Origin: Bacteroidales bacterium
GTDB taxonomy: Bacteria; Bacteroidota; Bacteroidia; Bacteroidales; Muribaculaceae
Assembly (NCBI GenBank): GCA_910575545.1
Contig: CAJTFH010000003.1
Location: 62,001-126,000, forward strand
Direction of reading: 5' to 3'
Length of the DNA stretch: 64,000 nucleotides
The first letter of the stretch is position 1. Every line of letters begins with the position of its first letter. Positions 47,765-58,025 of this stretch are shown here, in pieces. Both the position numbers and the translations under genes were made by a program. The notes under the pieces were generated by a model. The model had not been told where the DNA came from and searched no databases. It saw nothing but the letters and a program-made list of their open reading frames with translations.

Positions 47765-50700
47765 TCAGGGAATGCTTATTTTGTATGATGCATCTGCAAT
47801 CCGTACTATGTAGACTCCTGACGAAGCCGGGCGGTATGTTATGTCATTACCGTTGGACTGTTCGCTATATAATGGCAATCCGCTTATGTCATAGATGCTT
47901 ACAAGCGTTTTCGCAGGGGTGTCTTTTACAGTGATTACTCCGTTCACGTTACTGACAGATGCTACTTGGTTTGAGGTTATCCCAGTTTCTCCTGCAGAGT
48001 CTTCGACAGTGACTAAGCACACTTGTGAATCAAAGGGAAGCACACCACCAGAGCCTACCCATGGCTTAATAAAATATGCATAGCTGGTTCCAGGTTTAAT
48101 GGCAGTCACAACGCCATTGTCATCAATTGTTATGCATTCATCCCCCGGCGACGGCTCCCAGCCGTAAACCCCATACTTGCGGCCGATTACTTTCCATTTG
48201 AAGCGGTTAGTGGGGATGACATCAGAGATAATTTCAAGCTGAGCTTTTTCGCCAACTGCTAAATTCAATTTTTTCGTTGATACTGTTGGATCGTCGTCAT
48301 ATACGTAGATGGTGAACGATGTAGATATCTCGGGATAACGTTTTGAGGAAAGAGTGATAACGGACGTGCCAATAGAGAGTGGGTACAGATTAAACTCCAC
48401 ACCAGACACCTCATTATTTATATAGCGCTCTGTGGTTTCAGCTTTAACAACCTGTTCATCGCTGCTGCTGACAATGATGTCTTTGTAGTTTGCGAAATCA
48501 TTTAATCTCACATATTTTGTTATTGGTTGTGTCTCTTCGATATGATTCATATAGTAATAATCAGCGTTGTATTCAGAATCATCCAGATATAAGCACGTTA
48601 TCTCCGATGTAGGCGCGAAAACACTCATGGCTGAGAAACTAATACTGAAATCCGTCATAAGTTCTTTGCAATGCCCGTTAACGCTAATCGCGCAGTCTGT
48701 TGAATATCTGTAGTGTCCGGCAACAAGGGGTGTTACATTCCAATCTTCATCGATTGTAAGATTGTCAGTGATTTCTCCTAAGCTATACTCGCAATCTATC
48801 CCATAGGGCAGCAGTTTCTCCTTCGCAAGGTCGAGAGCATTAAAAGATTCTCCCGCATACATACAGAATTCAGATTCTTCGTTGTCGGAATTATAACTAT
48901 ATCCGTTAGACAGGCGGATGACATTTTTGAACACATCCCATCTTTCGGCCGGTTCATTTCCATAACCAAAAAGGTAAAATTTGGAATTGTTATACGACAG
49001 CTCGTCAAACGCTGTTTCGTCAAATGTATATTCCACACAACTAGGATATGAGATCACAAGATTCTGTATCGAACATCCGGCAAAAGCTCCATCATTGATA
49101 TGTGACGTCGTGTGCCAAAATGGGTGGTATTTTGCTTCTGCTTTTAGCTTTACCAGTTGCAGATTCTTGCAGTCTTTGAATGCGTTCTTGCCCACATCGT
49201 TTGTGATTATTGCCGTAGACAAATTGGAGCCTGAGAAGGCGTTTTCCACATCGCATTTACCCTCAAAGTATTCGTTGACTTTAGCGATGCCGAATGCATT
49301 GCTGTCAGGAAATCCGTGGGAATCAACATAATTGATTTTAGCCGAGATGAATACAGAGTCTGCAACAAATGGCTCACAGATGTTAATAGGGTTAATGCCA
49401 GTAGAATTATATGGGTTATGTGCAAATCGTAAAGAACGAAGTGAATTTTTACACGCCTTGAATTCATCTTTATTCAAAGTAGTAATGTTCTGGTCATCAT
49501 ACCTATTGGCGTATATGACAAGATTTTTAATTGAACTTATGTCGCTGAAGGGCAGTCCGCTGAGCTTTTCAACTTTGCCTGATAAGGAAAAGCGGAGTGT
49601 TTCTATCGGACAATTCTCAAAAGCGCTGTGTCCGATTGCGCCTATTTTGCTTTGACCTCCGATGGTAATCTCTACGTTGCGTAAGGAGCTGCAATCGGCG
49701 AATGCTTCGTCTTTAATGTTTTCTGCGGAAATAGAAATGTTACCCAAATTTGAGCAGCCCTGAAATGCCCCATGTCCCAGTTCTTTGCACTGAAAGCCTA
49801 CACGGGTTAATCGTGAACAGCCAGAAAAGGCATGGCTTCCTATTTTCAGCCGATAAGACAGATTAGATATGGATAGTTTTTCAATATTGCTGCAGTTTTT
49901 AAACGCTTGTTGTCCGATAGTCTGAAGGCTTTTGGGGAATTCAAGTGCAGTCAGGCCGGCACAACTCTCAAACGCGCTAACACCGATAGTCTGTAAACTC
50001 GGTCCGAAGGAAATGCTTTCCAGCCTGTCACATCCAACGAATGCATGGCTTCCGATAGATGTTAATGAATTCGGCATATTGACTGAGGTTAGTTTTGCAC
50101 AATTTTGGAATGCCGAGCTGTCTATTATATTGACGGAGTATTTAGAGAAAATCACGTTAGACAGGTTTATGCAATTCCTGAATACACCCTCACCGATTTT
50201 TACGCATGATTCTCCCTGGTGTTCCTCAAATTCGATTGTGTGCAGATTATTGCAATCTGAAAATGCTCCTTCCTCGATGGTTTCACATGATTCAGGTATG
50301 TAAACGCTTGGCAAGAGGTCACATCTTCCAAATGCATAGGCGCTAATCGTTTTAACCAATGGCCCGATTGTCAGATCATTCAGATATTTGTTGTCGTGAA
50401 ATGTCAAAGTGGTAGTGCGTCCAAGATAGAGCGTGGCAATTGGGCTGTCTGTAAAGTTGAAGGAGTCAGCATATAATGTGGATGCGGCATCTTCAATCCG
50501 CAAGCTGGATATGTTGCTGCAGCCGCTGAACGCTGCAGTTCCGATTTCTTGCAGATTGGGGGGCAATGAAATCTCCTGTAAGGATTCGCACATTGCAAAT
50601 GCATAATCCCCTATGCTTGTGATTTTGTCGGGGAATTCAATTTGGCCTAACTCTCCGCACCCCTTGAACAGGCTGGGAGGTATCGCCTGTAGGTTATTCG

Positions 50701-51355
50701 GTAATTTTATGCTTTTAATAGGTGTTTGGCTAAAAGCACTATTTCCGATATTTGTTACGCTTTCGGGTATCGTGACTTGTGTCAGGTTGGTGTTATAAAA
50801 GGCTTGTGATCCGATTTCGGTTACAGTGGAGGGTATATCAATGTGAGCCAATTCTGTGCAAATTGCGAATAAATCTTCGGGGATGCGTTTGAGGCCTGAT
50901 GGCAATGTGACGGATGTAAGGGGGGTGTTCCGAAAAGCGCCTCTTTCAATACTGATTACAGTGGAAGGTATTGATATCTGTTCTAAAGTACTGCTGTCAA
51001 AGGCGAATTCACGTATTTCACGCATACCTTGTGGGATTATTACGGATTTGATGTATTGGTTGCCCAAAAAAACAGATTTGCCGATAGCTTCCACCCGATG
51101 GGTTTCATCGGTTGATTTGTCTATGGTTTTCTGTGGAACAACAAAGTTGCCTGAAGCTGTAGGCGCATCTACGAGGCAACAGGTTATCCTTATAATCTTT
51201 TGGGTGGTAGTGTCATAGACCGTTTCCTCCTCATATCCGAATCCATCGGTTCCGGTAAATTTGTAAACGGTGGTGTATGTGTAGTCCTGTGCATTGATCT
51301 GCGCCGCTATGATATAGGCGAGTGCCAATACTGATAGTCTAAGTATTTTGTGCAT
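47765..51355 (-). CDS. BspA-like leucine-rich-repeat surface protein
   Basis: 1196 aa from ATG 51355; the frame opens 12 codons earlier. Signal peptide (LRLSVLALAYIIAAQINA), then more than twenty LRR_5 repeats (for example IGKSVFLGNQYIKSVIIPQGMREIREFAFD; IGSHAFSGCSRLTRV; AFQNCAKLTSVNMPNSLTSIG) to about residue 850. Ig-like segments follow and a C-terminal sorting-type tail (VSIYDISGLPLYSEQSNGN..RPASSGVYIVRIADASYKISIP). BspA-type proteins of gut Bacteroidales lie on the surface and bind host or bacterial proteins. It follows the P-loop gene and its leader on the same strand. Confidence 0.8.
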   Translation of the reverse strand: MHKILRLSVLALAYIIAAQINAQDYTYTTVYKFTGTDGFGYEEETVYDTTTQKIIRITCCLVDAPTASGNFVVPQKTIDKSTDETHRVEAIGKSVFLGNQYIKSVIIPQGMREIREFAFDSSTLEQISIPSTVISIERGAFRNTPLTSVTLPSGLKRIPEDLFAICTELAHIDIPSTVTEIGSQAFYNTNLTQVTIPESVTNIGNSAFSQTPIKSIKLPNNLQAIPPSLFKGCGELGQIEFPDKITSIGDYAFAMCESLQEISLPPNLQEIGTAAFSGCSNISSLRIEDAASTLYADSFNFTDSPIATLYLGRTTTLTFHDNKYLNDLTIGPLVKTISAYAFGRCDLLPSVYIPESCETIEEGAFSDCNNLHTIEFEEHQGESCVKIGEGVFRNCINLSNVIFSKYSVNIIDSSAFQNCAKLTSVNMPNSLTSIGSHAFVGCDRLESISFGPSLQTIGVSAFESCAGLTALEFPKSLQTIGQQAFKNCSNIEKLSISNLSYRLKIGSHAFSGCSRLTRVGFQCKELGHGAFQGCSNLGNISISAENIKDEAFADCSSLRNVEITIGGQSKIGAIGHSAFENCPIETLRFSLSGKVEKLSGLPFSDISSIKNLVIYANRYDDQNITTLNKDEFKACKNSLRSLRFAHNPYNSTGINPINICEPFVADSVFISAKINYVDSHGFPDSNAFGIAKVNEYFEGKCDVENAFSGSNLSTAIITNDVGKNAFKDCKNLQLVKLKAEAKYHPFWHTTSHINDGAFAGCSIQNLVISYPSCVEYTFDETAFDELSYNNSKFYLFGYGNEPAERWDVFKNVIRLSNGYSYNSDNEESEFCMYAGESFNALDLAKEKLLPYGIDCEYSLGEITDNLTIDEDWNVTPLVAGHYRYSTDCAISVNGHCKELMTDFSISFSAMSVFAPTSEITCLYLDDSEYNADYYYMNHIEETQPITKYVRLNDFANYKDIIVSSSDEQVVKAETTERYINNEVSGVEFNLYPLSIGTSVITLSSKRYPEISTSFTIYVYDDDPTVSTKKLNLAVGEKAQLEIISDVIPTNRFKWKVIGRKYGVYGWEPSPGDECITIDDNGVVTAIKPGTSYAYFIKPWVGSGGVLPFDSQVCLVTVEDSAGETGITSNQVASVSNVNGVITVKDTPAKTLVSIYDISGLPLYSEQSNGNDITYRPASSGVYIVRIADASYKISIP

Positions 51356-51416
51356 GATGATGGTTTTTAGAGACTTGTGAATTTCGGCCATTGTCTATCA
51401 ACTGTTTGGCGTTCTA

Positions 51417-51848
51417 TTACAGTAGTGGAAGCAACTCATATAACAAGGATGCATCATGTTGATTGAGCGCTTCTTGTAGCTCTTTATTTTTTGAAAATGT
51501 AAGCATCGGTGATGTTATGATGACGTTGTATTCGTGTTTCGAGGCAAAATTACAGAGCAAATCGTGAACTGCGCCTCGTGTTCGCCCAGCTGCGAAAATA
51601 ATCTTGGCGTTTTTACATTCCATTAATGCCTGGTCGATAAACTCGATTTCTTCATAATCTCCGGCTGTGACAACGGCCACTGTGCCGGAGGATGTTGTGG
51701 CTATAAATAACTGGTCTTTGCCATTCGGCGTATATAGATGCGTTAAAGTCTGTAGGTCGGGCTCCTGTTGAAGCTTTCCGATTAGTCGATTAAGGGTGTC
51801 AGTTTTGCCGCAACCGGCTACCCCGCTTAAAATTACTAACGTTTTCAT
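51417..51848 (-). CDS. P-loop nucleotide-binding protein
   Basis: 143 aa. Walker A GVAGCGKTDTLNRL near the start, then VVTAGDYEEIEF and KIIFAAGRTRGAVHDLL, resembling small kinase/GTPase-like ATP-binding proteins in Bacteroidetes. A Walker B-like stretch ends VVTAGDY. No partner domain. The 5' leader (51911-52010) can form mutually exclusive hairpins ending in a terminator. It lies 61 nt upstream of the BspA-like gene and could share its transcript; no functional link is evident. Confidence 0.6.
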   Translation of the reverse strand: MKTLVILSGVAGCGKTDTLNRLIGKLQQEPDLQTLTHLYTPNGKDQLFIATTSSGTVAVVTAGDYEEIEFIDQALMECKNAKIIFAAGRTRGAVHDLLCNFASKHEYNVIITSPMLTFSKNKELQEALNQHDASLLYELLPLL

Positions 51849-51910
51849 AGTTCATGGTAGGCTGCCTCCTGTCTCCTCTATTCGGCGATCGATTCTGAAA
51901 TGATTGGCAA

Positions 51911-52010
51911 AAATAAAGCGTAGGAGTCTGTATCAGTTACCGTCCTACGAACAGAGGCTTCTCGCATTGCCCTATTTATGTCGGACGGCAACGCCAGAAG
52001 CCCACGCTTG
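51911..52010 (-). ncRNA. Attenuator-like structured leader or small RNA
   Basis: On the minus strand: hairpin 1, GGCTTCTGGCGTTGCC / GGCAATGCGAGAAGCC (52003-51957, 14 of 16 positions pair); hairpin 2, CGTAGGA / TCCTACG (51950-51920) directly followed by CTTTATTTTT, a terminator. The loop sequence GTTGCCGTCC in hairpin 1 can instead pair with GGACGGTAAC in hairpin 2 (9 of 10), so the two states compete. AAGCG at the 5' end can also pair with CGCTT before the T-run. Located 63 nt before the P-loop gene. Known family not identified; 6S RNA was considered. Confidence 0.5.
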
Positions 52011-52023
52011 AATATGCAATCTA

Positions 52024-52067
52024 TGCATTTGGTAAAATCATGATTTAGAACGATTTTACCAAATGCA
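52024..52067 (+). repeat. Long perfect inverted repeat
   Basis: TGCATTTGGTAAAATC ... GATTTTACCAAATGCA: 16 perfect pairs around a 12-nt loop, directly 5' of the attenuator-like RNA on the minus strand. Could be an operator or a small palindromic element. The rest of the gap to 52332 holds nothing recognisable. Confidence 0.6.
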
Positions 52068-52332
52068 GAATATTACATATAAACAAGGCATCTACGTTGC
52101 TCAATCCTTGACATAAATATGAAATTTTGCGAGAATTCCTGTCCGTCAAGAACCAGCGCGGATAAACGCTTTATAATGTATTATGTTACGTCCATGGGGT
52201 TCTCCAGTTTCTGGTGAAATTTAAGGAGTGGCATGGATGCAGTGGCAAAGATAATGAATGTTTTTTAATTATGCAAAATGCATTGTCAATTTCAGTTTTA
52301 CGGATTATAAAAAGATATGTGTCTCAGGGCTT

Positions 52333-53061
52333 TTAAACGATGAGGCACGATGCCATTATGTATAGGATGGTGGCGATGCCCACGGCAATTGTCATATCTC
52401 CCACGGTTATGCCGATGGTGGCGTTCTGGCCGTCGGAAAGCTGCATGCCGGTGGGGATTGAGAATATGGGGTTGCCCATGGCGTTGAGAGAGGCGTGGCG
52501 ATGCGATGGCTCGATATGTCGGGCTACACGGTAGCAGAGGTAGCCGAACCCGCTCCCGATTATGGCTCCGATGAGCAGGTCGCCGGGATAGTGGACACCA
52601 AGATACAGGCGTGTATATGAGTTCAACACAGCCCATATTATGATGAATGCCACGAATTTCGGTCTACGAATCAGGCAGCCGATGAATGTTGCGAGGGCGA
52701 AGGAATTGGCCGAATGGCAAGATGGGAATCCGTATCTTCCCCCCCGGTATCCGTCAACGATTACTGCCATCGCCGACAATGGGTTGTCGGGATTTGACGG
52801 CCGTAAACGGGCCACGGCAGGACGGATGAAGGTGGCGCAGGTCTGGTCGGTGAGGGCTATGGCAACACCTATTGCGATTAGATAGATGCCTGCGAGTTTG
52901 GCTCCGAAAGTTTTGAGCAGCATAATTGCAAGGGCCACATACATCGGAATCCATATGAACCGACCGGTAAACAGCATCATGAAACGGTCGAGCAGCGGGG
53001 TATGCATCCCGTTGAAGAAGAGGTATATCTGTGTGTCAATGTCAATCAGGAAGTCGAGCAT
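52333..53061 (-). CDS. PAP2-family membrane phosphatase
   Basis: 242 aa, multi-span. Phosphatase motifs: RPAVARLRP (K-x6-RP type), FPSCHSANSFALATF (PSGH variant with Cys) and SYTRLYLGVHYPGDLLIG (S-R-x5-H-x3-D). In Bacteroidetes, such enzymes dephosphorylate undecaprenyl pyrophosphate or lipid A precursors. The Gly-to-Cys change in PSGH is a known variant. Minus strand, after the LTA-synthase-type gene. Confidence 0.85.
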   Translation of the reverse strand: MLDFLIDIDTQIYLFFNGMHTPLLDRFMMLFTGRFIWIPMYVALAIMLLKTFGAKLAGIYLIAIGVAIALTDQTCATFIRPAVARLRPSNPDNPLSAMAVIVDGYRGGRYGFPSCHSANSFALATFIGCLIRRPKFVAFIIIWAVLNSYTRLYLGVHYPGDLLIGAIIGSGFGYLCYRVARHIEPSHRHASLNAMGNPIFSIPTGMQLSDGQNATIGITVGDMTIAVGIATILYIMASCLIV

Positions 53062-53176
53062 TGTGCGCTATGTTTGAAATCTAAGGTTGATTATGTCTTG
53101 ATTGCTTATCAGCAAACTGTGTTTTTATAATTAACTTTATTAGACGGGAAATATTGCCTATGGTTTAGTTAATTAA

Positions 53177-55015
53177 CTATAGTTTTTCGATATAATCGTA
53201 GAGCGTCTGCAAATATGCTTTTGTCTGGTTTACGAGTTTCTCCGGATTGTTTCCATTGGCTGTTAGGACAGCTTCTGAATCGGTGTTGATAACCACTGTG
53301 TCGGTGGAGGTGACAATGCCGGCTAATGAAGGTTGGGTGAACACGCCATAATGGGGTGCTGAGGGGTCGAGCATGTCGTGGCTGAAGGGGAACATGCTGT
53401 GGTCGATGCCGAGCATTCCCAACAGGGTTGCGGCGATGTCGTTTTGTGAACCTGCCACATTGATTGTTTCCCCATTGGCGTTGAGAGCACCTCCGGCCAT
53501 GACAAGCGGCACATGATGGCGATCTGTTGCTTGAGGGAAATTGTTTGGCCACGCGCCCTGGTGGTCGGGAACCATCAATATGAGGCTGCGGTTGTAGGAT
53601 GGTAATTGTTTCAGGCCATCGATGAAAGCCATCAGACAGCTGTCGGTATATGCGAATGCGTTTTTTTGCGGGTTGTCGGCGAAGCGAGGGTTGGAATATG
53701 GCACTTCAAAAGGTTCGTGGCTGCTTGAAGTCTGTATGACTGTGAAACGTGGCTTCGCTGGGCTATTCTTTGTGACGTCTGTCAAAGCCCGCTCGAACAC
53801 CACATGGTCAGGTGCTCCCCATTTACTCATTCTCTGCGAGATGTGGAAATCTTTGTCGCATATGATGTTGTTGAATCCGGAATTTACCAGATAGGCTTTC
53901 ATGTTTGTGAAATTTATGTCGCCGCCATAATAATATGACGGTTCGTAACCGGTGGTTTTAAGCTGGCGCGAAATACTTGGCAGCCTTTCGGTTTTCTCTA
54001 CGAATTTCATGATGCTCATGGATGGCTGCGAAGGAAATCCGCTTAAAATGGCAGGTAGCGCCCGGTCGGTCCGGAAGCTATTGGCATAGAAATTGCTGAA
54101 CAGAACTCCTTCTTTAGCAAGAGAGTCGAGATTGACGGCAATGTTTTCACCACCGAGAGATTCCATCAGGTGGGCGGAAAAACTTTCAAGGATAATAAGG
54201 TATATGTCAGGTTGTTGGCAGGATAGCGTTATTGTTGTGTCGGCCTGTATTTCTGTCAGTATAGGTTTGTTTAGGCTGTTTATGGCTTTTGATGCATCGC
54301 TGTCGCTCATGAACCGGTATTGGCTGCCGAAATCGGTCTGATGTGTGGCGGAATACATCAGGCTGAAGGCCGGATTGACTGCTGCGTGGTTTAAGAACTG
54401 GTCTTCGCTGAAATATGCCCGGCTCAGGTTCATGGTCGAAACTGTGATTCCACCTCTTATGGGGATGAATAATGCTGCGGTTAGCAATGTCATCAATATG
54501 GTAGATGCCATGCGTTTCTTACGGTCGGGTGAAATTCTCAAAACCGTTGTTGAAAATAGCTTATACAAGCCATAACCGGTTATGGCGATGGCCGGTAGGC
54601 CTACAACGAGCTGCCACCATTCCACGCTTGCCATGGCCGCTGCAGGTGAGGTTGTGAGATAAAACAACGGTGTCATGTCAAGGCGGAAACCCCAGTAGCC
54701 GTAAAGGGCTAAATCAAAAATCGTTATTATGGCGAGCACTGAAGAGATTATGGCGAAATATATTTTCTGTGCTGTCATTAACCACCGTTTTGTTATCCAT
54801 TGCTCGGCAATTATTGCCATGCCTGGCAATACGGAAAGATAGCCGGCTATCGAACAATCCATAGACAGACCGTTATATATCACGGCCGATACCCCATGAA
54901 GTGTCGCTTTTTCGGAAAGGTTATGGTAAAATATGATGAACAGAAGTTTCTGAAATATGAAAAACGCTATGAATAAAATGAATACCAATATGAATTTTTT
55001 CAGTGCCTGTTTCAT
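53177..55015 (-). CDS. LTA-synthase-type sulfatase / phosphoglycerol transferase
   Basis: 612 aa from ATG 55015; an in-frame TTG at 55024 is less likely. About five N-terminal membrane helices (FILVFILFIAFFIFQKLLFIIFY and so on) and a periplasmic sulfatase-type domain: PDIYLIILESFSAHLMESLGG with the nucleophile Thr/Ser region, NSFRTDRALPAILSGFPSQP (catalytic Thr in F-R-T), then GGDINFTNMKAYL, QTSSSHEPFEVP, LMVPDHQGAWPNNF. Members transfer phosphoglycerol or phosphoethanolamine to surface glycolipids. 115 nt upstream of the PAP2 gene, so they may share substrates. Confidence 0.85.
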   Translation of the reverse strand: MKQALKKFILVFILFIAFFIFQKLLFIIFYHNLSEKATLHGVSAVIYNGLSMDCSIAGYLSVLPGMAIIAEQWITKRWLMTAQKIYFAIISSVLAIITIFDLALYGYWGFRLDMTPLFYLTTSPAAAMASVEWWQLVVGLPAIAITGYGLYKLFSTTVLRISPDRKKRMASTILMTLLTAALFIPIRGGITVSTMNLSRAYFSEDQFLNHAAVNPAFSLMYSATHQTDFGSQYRFMSDSDASKAINSLNKPILTEIQADTTITLSCQQPDIYLIILESFSAHLMESLGGENIAVNLDSLAKEGVLFSNFYANSFRTDRALPAILSGFPSQPSMSIMKFVEKTERLPSISRQLKTTGYEPSYYYGGDINFTNMKAYLVNSGFNNIICDKDFHISQRMSKWGAPDHVVFERALTDVTKNSPAKPRFTVIQTSSSHEPFEVPYSNPRFADNPQKNAFAYTDSCLMAFIDGLKQLPSYNRSLILMVPDHQGAWPNNFPQATDRHHVPLVMAGGALNANGETINVAGSQNDIAATLLGMLGIDHSMFPFSHDMLDPSAPHYGVFTQPSLAGIVTSTDTVVINTDSEAVLTANGNNPEKLVNQTKAYLQTLYDYIEKL

Positions 55016-55024
55016 TTTAAGCAA

Positions 55025-55299
55025 ATTTGGATTGTAAAGTCACGGTGATTTATACACTATGCAAATTTAGCAAAAAAATCCGGCAGATATGTGTTTAATG
55101 ATTTTTAAGGCATGAACAGGTTGCGGTGGTATACGTTTGGCACGGATTTTGCCGTTATTTAATGACATAAGTGCGAACTATGGGTTTATGACGAAAATAC
55201 CATATGGCTTTGTGACTTTTCGGGGCATATGTTTGTTAACAATAGTGAAGGGATGCTCCGATAAAATAATAAGAAAGAAGAAAGGTTAGGTTTTACAGA
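55025..55299 (+). other. Intergenic region between LTA-synthase-type gene and clpC
   Basis: 275 bases with divergent genes. CAAATTTA at 55062-55069 reads TAAATTTG on the minus strand, a possible -7 for the sulfatase gene. TATGTTTG at 55228-55235 could be the -7 for clpC, but no TTG at 19-21 nt. No CtsR- or HrcA-like operator seen. Confidence 0.35.
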
Positions 55300-57912
55300 A
55301 TGGAAATCAATTTCTCAAATGAAGTGAAAGCAGTGTTGGAGAACAGCCGTAAGGAGGCTATCCGGCACAATAACAGCATAATAACACCGGAACATTTGTT
55401 TCTGGCTTTGCTGGCAGACACCGGTTCGCGGGTGTTCGCCCTTTTGGAAAGGGTGACACGCGATGTGTCGGTCTACCAGTTGCGTCAGCAGCTTGATGAT
55501 TCGCTTTATGACACATCCGCACCTTTGGGTGGTGAGATTGTTGCAAGCGATTTGAGCAACCGTCTGGTGAAACTGTCGGTGCTTGAGGCGCGTATGCTCA
55601 AAAGCGAGACTGTTGACACTGAACACCTGTTGCTGGCATTGCTCCATAATCCGGAGATACAGCATATGGAATTTATAGTGCCATTCCGTCAGGCCGGAAT
55701 CGATTATCAGTCGGTGTTGAAGCTGCTTTCAAATGTGAAAGATATCCCTCAGTCAGGTTTCGGCGCAACAGATGAGGAGGAAGATGATGAGGATGAGGAC
55801 GCTCAGTCGCGTTCTTCCGCGTCGTATGACAAACGCGACGATGCCCCGAAAGGGAAAACGCAGCGTGGGCGCGGCAACAATGATACTCCGACCCTCGACA
55901 AGTTCGGCAACGATATAACGCGTGCGGCGGAAGACGGACGTCTTGATCCGGTTGTCGGGCGTGAGAATGAGATTGAACGTCTGGCGCAGATTCTGAGCCG
56001 CCGCAAAAAAAATAATCCGGTTCTTATCGGAGAACCCGGTGTGGGGAAATCGGCGATTGTCGAAGGGCTGGCATTGCGCATCGTTGAAAGAAAAGTTTCG
56101 CGTATATTGTTTGACAAGAGGGTGGTGTCGCTCGACATGGCTTCGATAGTGGCCGGCACGAAATACCGTGGCCAGTTTGAGGAGCGCATCAAGGCGATTC
56201 TGACCGAATTGTCGAAAAGTCCCGATGTGATATTGTTCATTGATGAACTCCACACTATTGTGGGGGCCGGTAATGCAGCCGGTTCTATGGATGCCGCGAA
56301 CCTGTTGAAACCGGCTCTTGCCCGTGGTGAAATACAGTGCATCGGTGCCACAACGCTCGATGAATACCGCAAGAATATAGAGAAAGACGGTGCTTTGGAG
56401 CGTCGTTTCCAAAAGGTGATGGTTGAGCCGACAAGTCCGGAAGAGACTTTGCAGATTCTCAACAATATTAAAGATAAATATCAGGATCATCACAATGTGA
56501 CATACACCGATGATGCCTTGAAAGCATGTGTGAGCCTGACGGAGCGTTACATTAGTGACCGTAATTTCCCTGACAAGGCCATAGATGCTTTAGACGAGGC
56601 CGGTTCGCGGGCGCATATAACCAATATAGTGGTGCCTGAGGAGATTGAACGCCTTGAGAAAGCTATTATAGAGGCCGGGGCAGCTAAATTGGCTGCGGCA
56701 CAGTCGCAGGATTTTGAAAAGGCGGCTTCGTTTCGTGATAAGGAGCAGGAACTTAAGGGCAAGCTCTCACAGGCTAACGAACAGTGGGAAAAACAGCTTG
56801 AACAGAACCGTGTGGAGGTTAACGAAGATAAGGTGGCCGAGGTTGTTGCCATGATGACCGGAGTGCCGGTGCAACGTATTGCCCAGGCTGAAGGCAGTCG
56901 TTTGCGCGAGATGGCGCCCAAACTCAAGGGTGACATAATAGGGCAGGATGGTGCCATCGATAAGATAGTGAAAGCTATCCAACGTAACCGTGTGGGGCTT
57001 AAAGACCCTAACAAACCTATCGGTACATTCATGTTCCTGGGGCCGACAGGTGTGGGAAAGACTCATCTGGCCAAGAAACTTGCGGAATATCTTTTTGACT
57101 CGGCCGACACTTTGATAAGGGTGGATATGAGCGAGTTTATGGAGAAATTCACTGTCAGCCGTCTGGTTGGAGCGCCTCCGGGATATGTCGGTTATGAAGA
57201 GGGTGGTCAGCTCACGGAGAAAGTGCGCCGCCGTCCCTATTCGGTTGTGCTGCTCGATGAGATTGAGAAAGCGCACCCTGATGTATTTAATCTGCTGTTG
57301 CAGGTTATGGATGAAGGCCGTCTGACCGACAGCCTTGGGCGTCGTATCGATTTCAAGAACACGTTGATTATAATGACCTCGAATATCGGTTCGAGGCAAT
57401 TGAAAGATTTCGGCGCAGGGGTTGGATTCAACACCCGAACCGGCGATATGTCGAAGGAATATTCGCAGGGAGTGCTTCAAAAAGCCTTGAACAAGGCTTT
57501 CGCACCAGAATTCCTGAATCGAATCGACGACATTGTAATGTTCGATTCATTAGACAAAGATGCGATATTCAAGATTATAGATATTGAGTTGCGCGGATTT
57601 CTGACCCGTATGAGCAAGCTCGGTTATGAGTTTGAGATTTCAGATGATGCCAAAAACTATATCGCTACCAAGGGATATGACCAGCAGTATGGTGCACGTC
57701 CGTTGAAGAGGGCTTTGCAGAAATATCTTGAAGACCCGTTGGCAGAGCTGATTATCAACGCTGAAGTGAATGCCGGCGACAAGATTCTTGTGGAATATGA
57801 CAAAGAGTCTGATAAAATCATCACAAGAGCCGATGCTCAAACCAAGCCTGTCGAGGCGGGGAGTGGCGCGTCGATGCCCGAAGCTGACAATCAGACGACC
57901 GTTGACAAGTAA
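55300..57912 (+). CDS. clpC: Clp protease ATP-binding subunit ClpC
   Basis: 870 aa. Clp_N repeats at about 1-145 ([27 protein letters not shown]); an acidic linker ([14 protein letters not shown]); AAA+ domain 1 with Walker A GEPGVGKS and Walker [14 protein letters not shown]-type motif near 465-495 ([20 protein letters not shown]), which marks ClpC rather than ClpA/B; AAA+ domain 2 with GPTGVGKT, and [38 protein letters not shown]. It unfolds proteins for ClpP. The C-terminal tail is disordered. Its transcript ends at the hairpin 57952-57986. Confidence 0.93.
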   Translation: MEINFSNEVKAVLENSRKEAIRHNNSIITPEHLFLALLADTGSRVFALLERVTRDVSVYQLRQQLDDSLYDTSAPLGGEIVASDLSNRLVKLSVLEARMLKSETVDTEHLLLALLHNPEIQHMEFIVPFRQAGIDYQSVLKLLSNVKDIPQSGFGATDEEEDDEDEDAQSRSSASYDKRDDAPKGKTQRGRGNNDTPTLDKFGNDITRAAEDGRLDPVVGRENEIERLAQILSRRKKNNPVLIGEPGVGKSAIVEGLALRIVERKVSRILFDKRVVSLDMASIVAGTKYRGQFEERIKAILTELSKSPDVILFIDELHTIVGAGNAAGSMDAANLLKPALARGEIQCIGATTLDEYRKNIEKDGALERRFQKVMVEPTSPEETLQILNNIKDKYQDHHNVTYTDDALKACVSLTERYISDRNFPDKAIDALDEAGSRAHITNIVVPEEIERLEKAIIEAGAAKLAAAQSQDFEKAASFRDKEQELKGKLSQANEQWEKQLEQNRVEVNEDKVAEVVAMMTGVPVQRIAQAEGSRLREMAPKLKGDIIGQDGAIDKIVKAIQRNRVGLKDPNKPIGTFMFLGPTGVGKTHLAKKLAEYLFDSADTLIRVDMSEFMEKFTVSRLVGAPPGYVGYEEGGQLTEKVRRRPYSVVLLDEIEKAHPDVFNLLLQVMDEGRLTDSLGRRIDFKNTLIIMTSNIGSRQLKDFGAGVGFNTRTGDMSKEYSQGVLQKALNKAFAPEFLNRIDDIVMFDSLDKDAIFKIIDIELRGFLTRMSKLGYEFEISDDAKNYIATKGYDQQYGARPLKRALQKYLEDPLAELIINAEVNAGDKILVEYDKESDKIITRADAQTKPVEAGSGASMPEADNQTTVDK

Positions 57913-57951
57913 ATTTGTCAGTAGCGACCGACATAATTAACAATAGTTATG

Positions 57952-57986
57952 AAAAAATGCCAGACATAATGTTTGGCATTTTTTTT
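57952..57986 (+). terminator. clpC terminator
   Basis: AAAAAATGCCA/TGGCATTTTTT, 11 pairs with an 11-nt loop and T-run. Its presence rules out the open frame that would extend htpG upstream. Confidence 0.75.
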
Positions 57987-58025
57987 GCAGGTTGTTATAA
58001 CATAGATAACAAAAACAAAAAATAT

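Noticed and set aside
51911-52010. 6S RNA
   Set aside because: 6S forms one long rod with a central bubble; this element has two side-by-side hairpins, an alternative pairing and a terminator T-run.
55753-57480. Long minus-strand frames (237-246 codons) inside clpC
   Set aside because: Shadows of a strongly conserved gene; no start signals and no family resemblance.
57915-58025. Upstream extension of htpG
   Set aside because: Contains the clpC terminator, and the Hsp90 N-terminus is known to begin close to the ATG at 58026.
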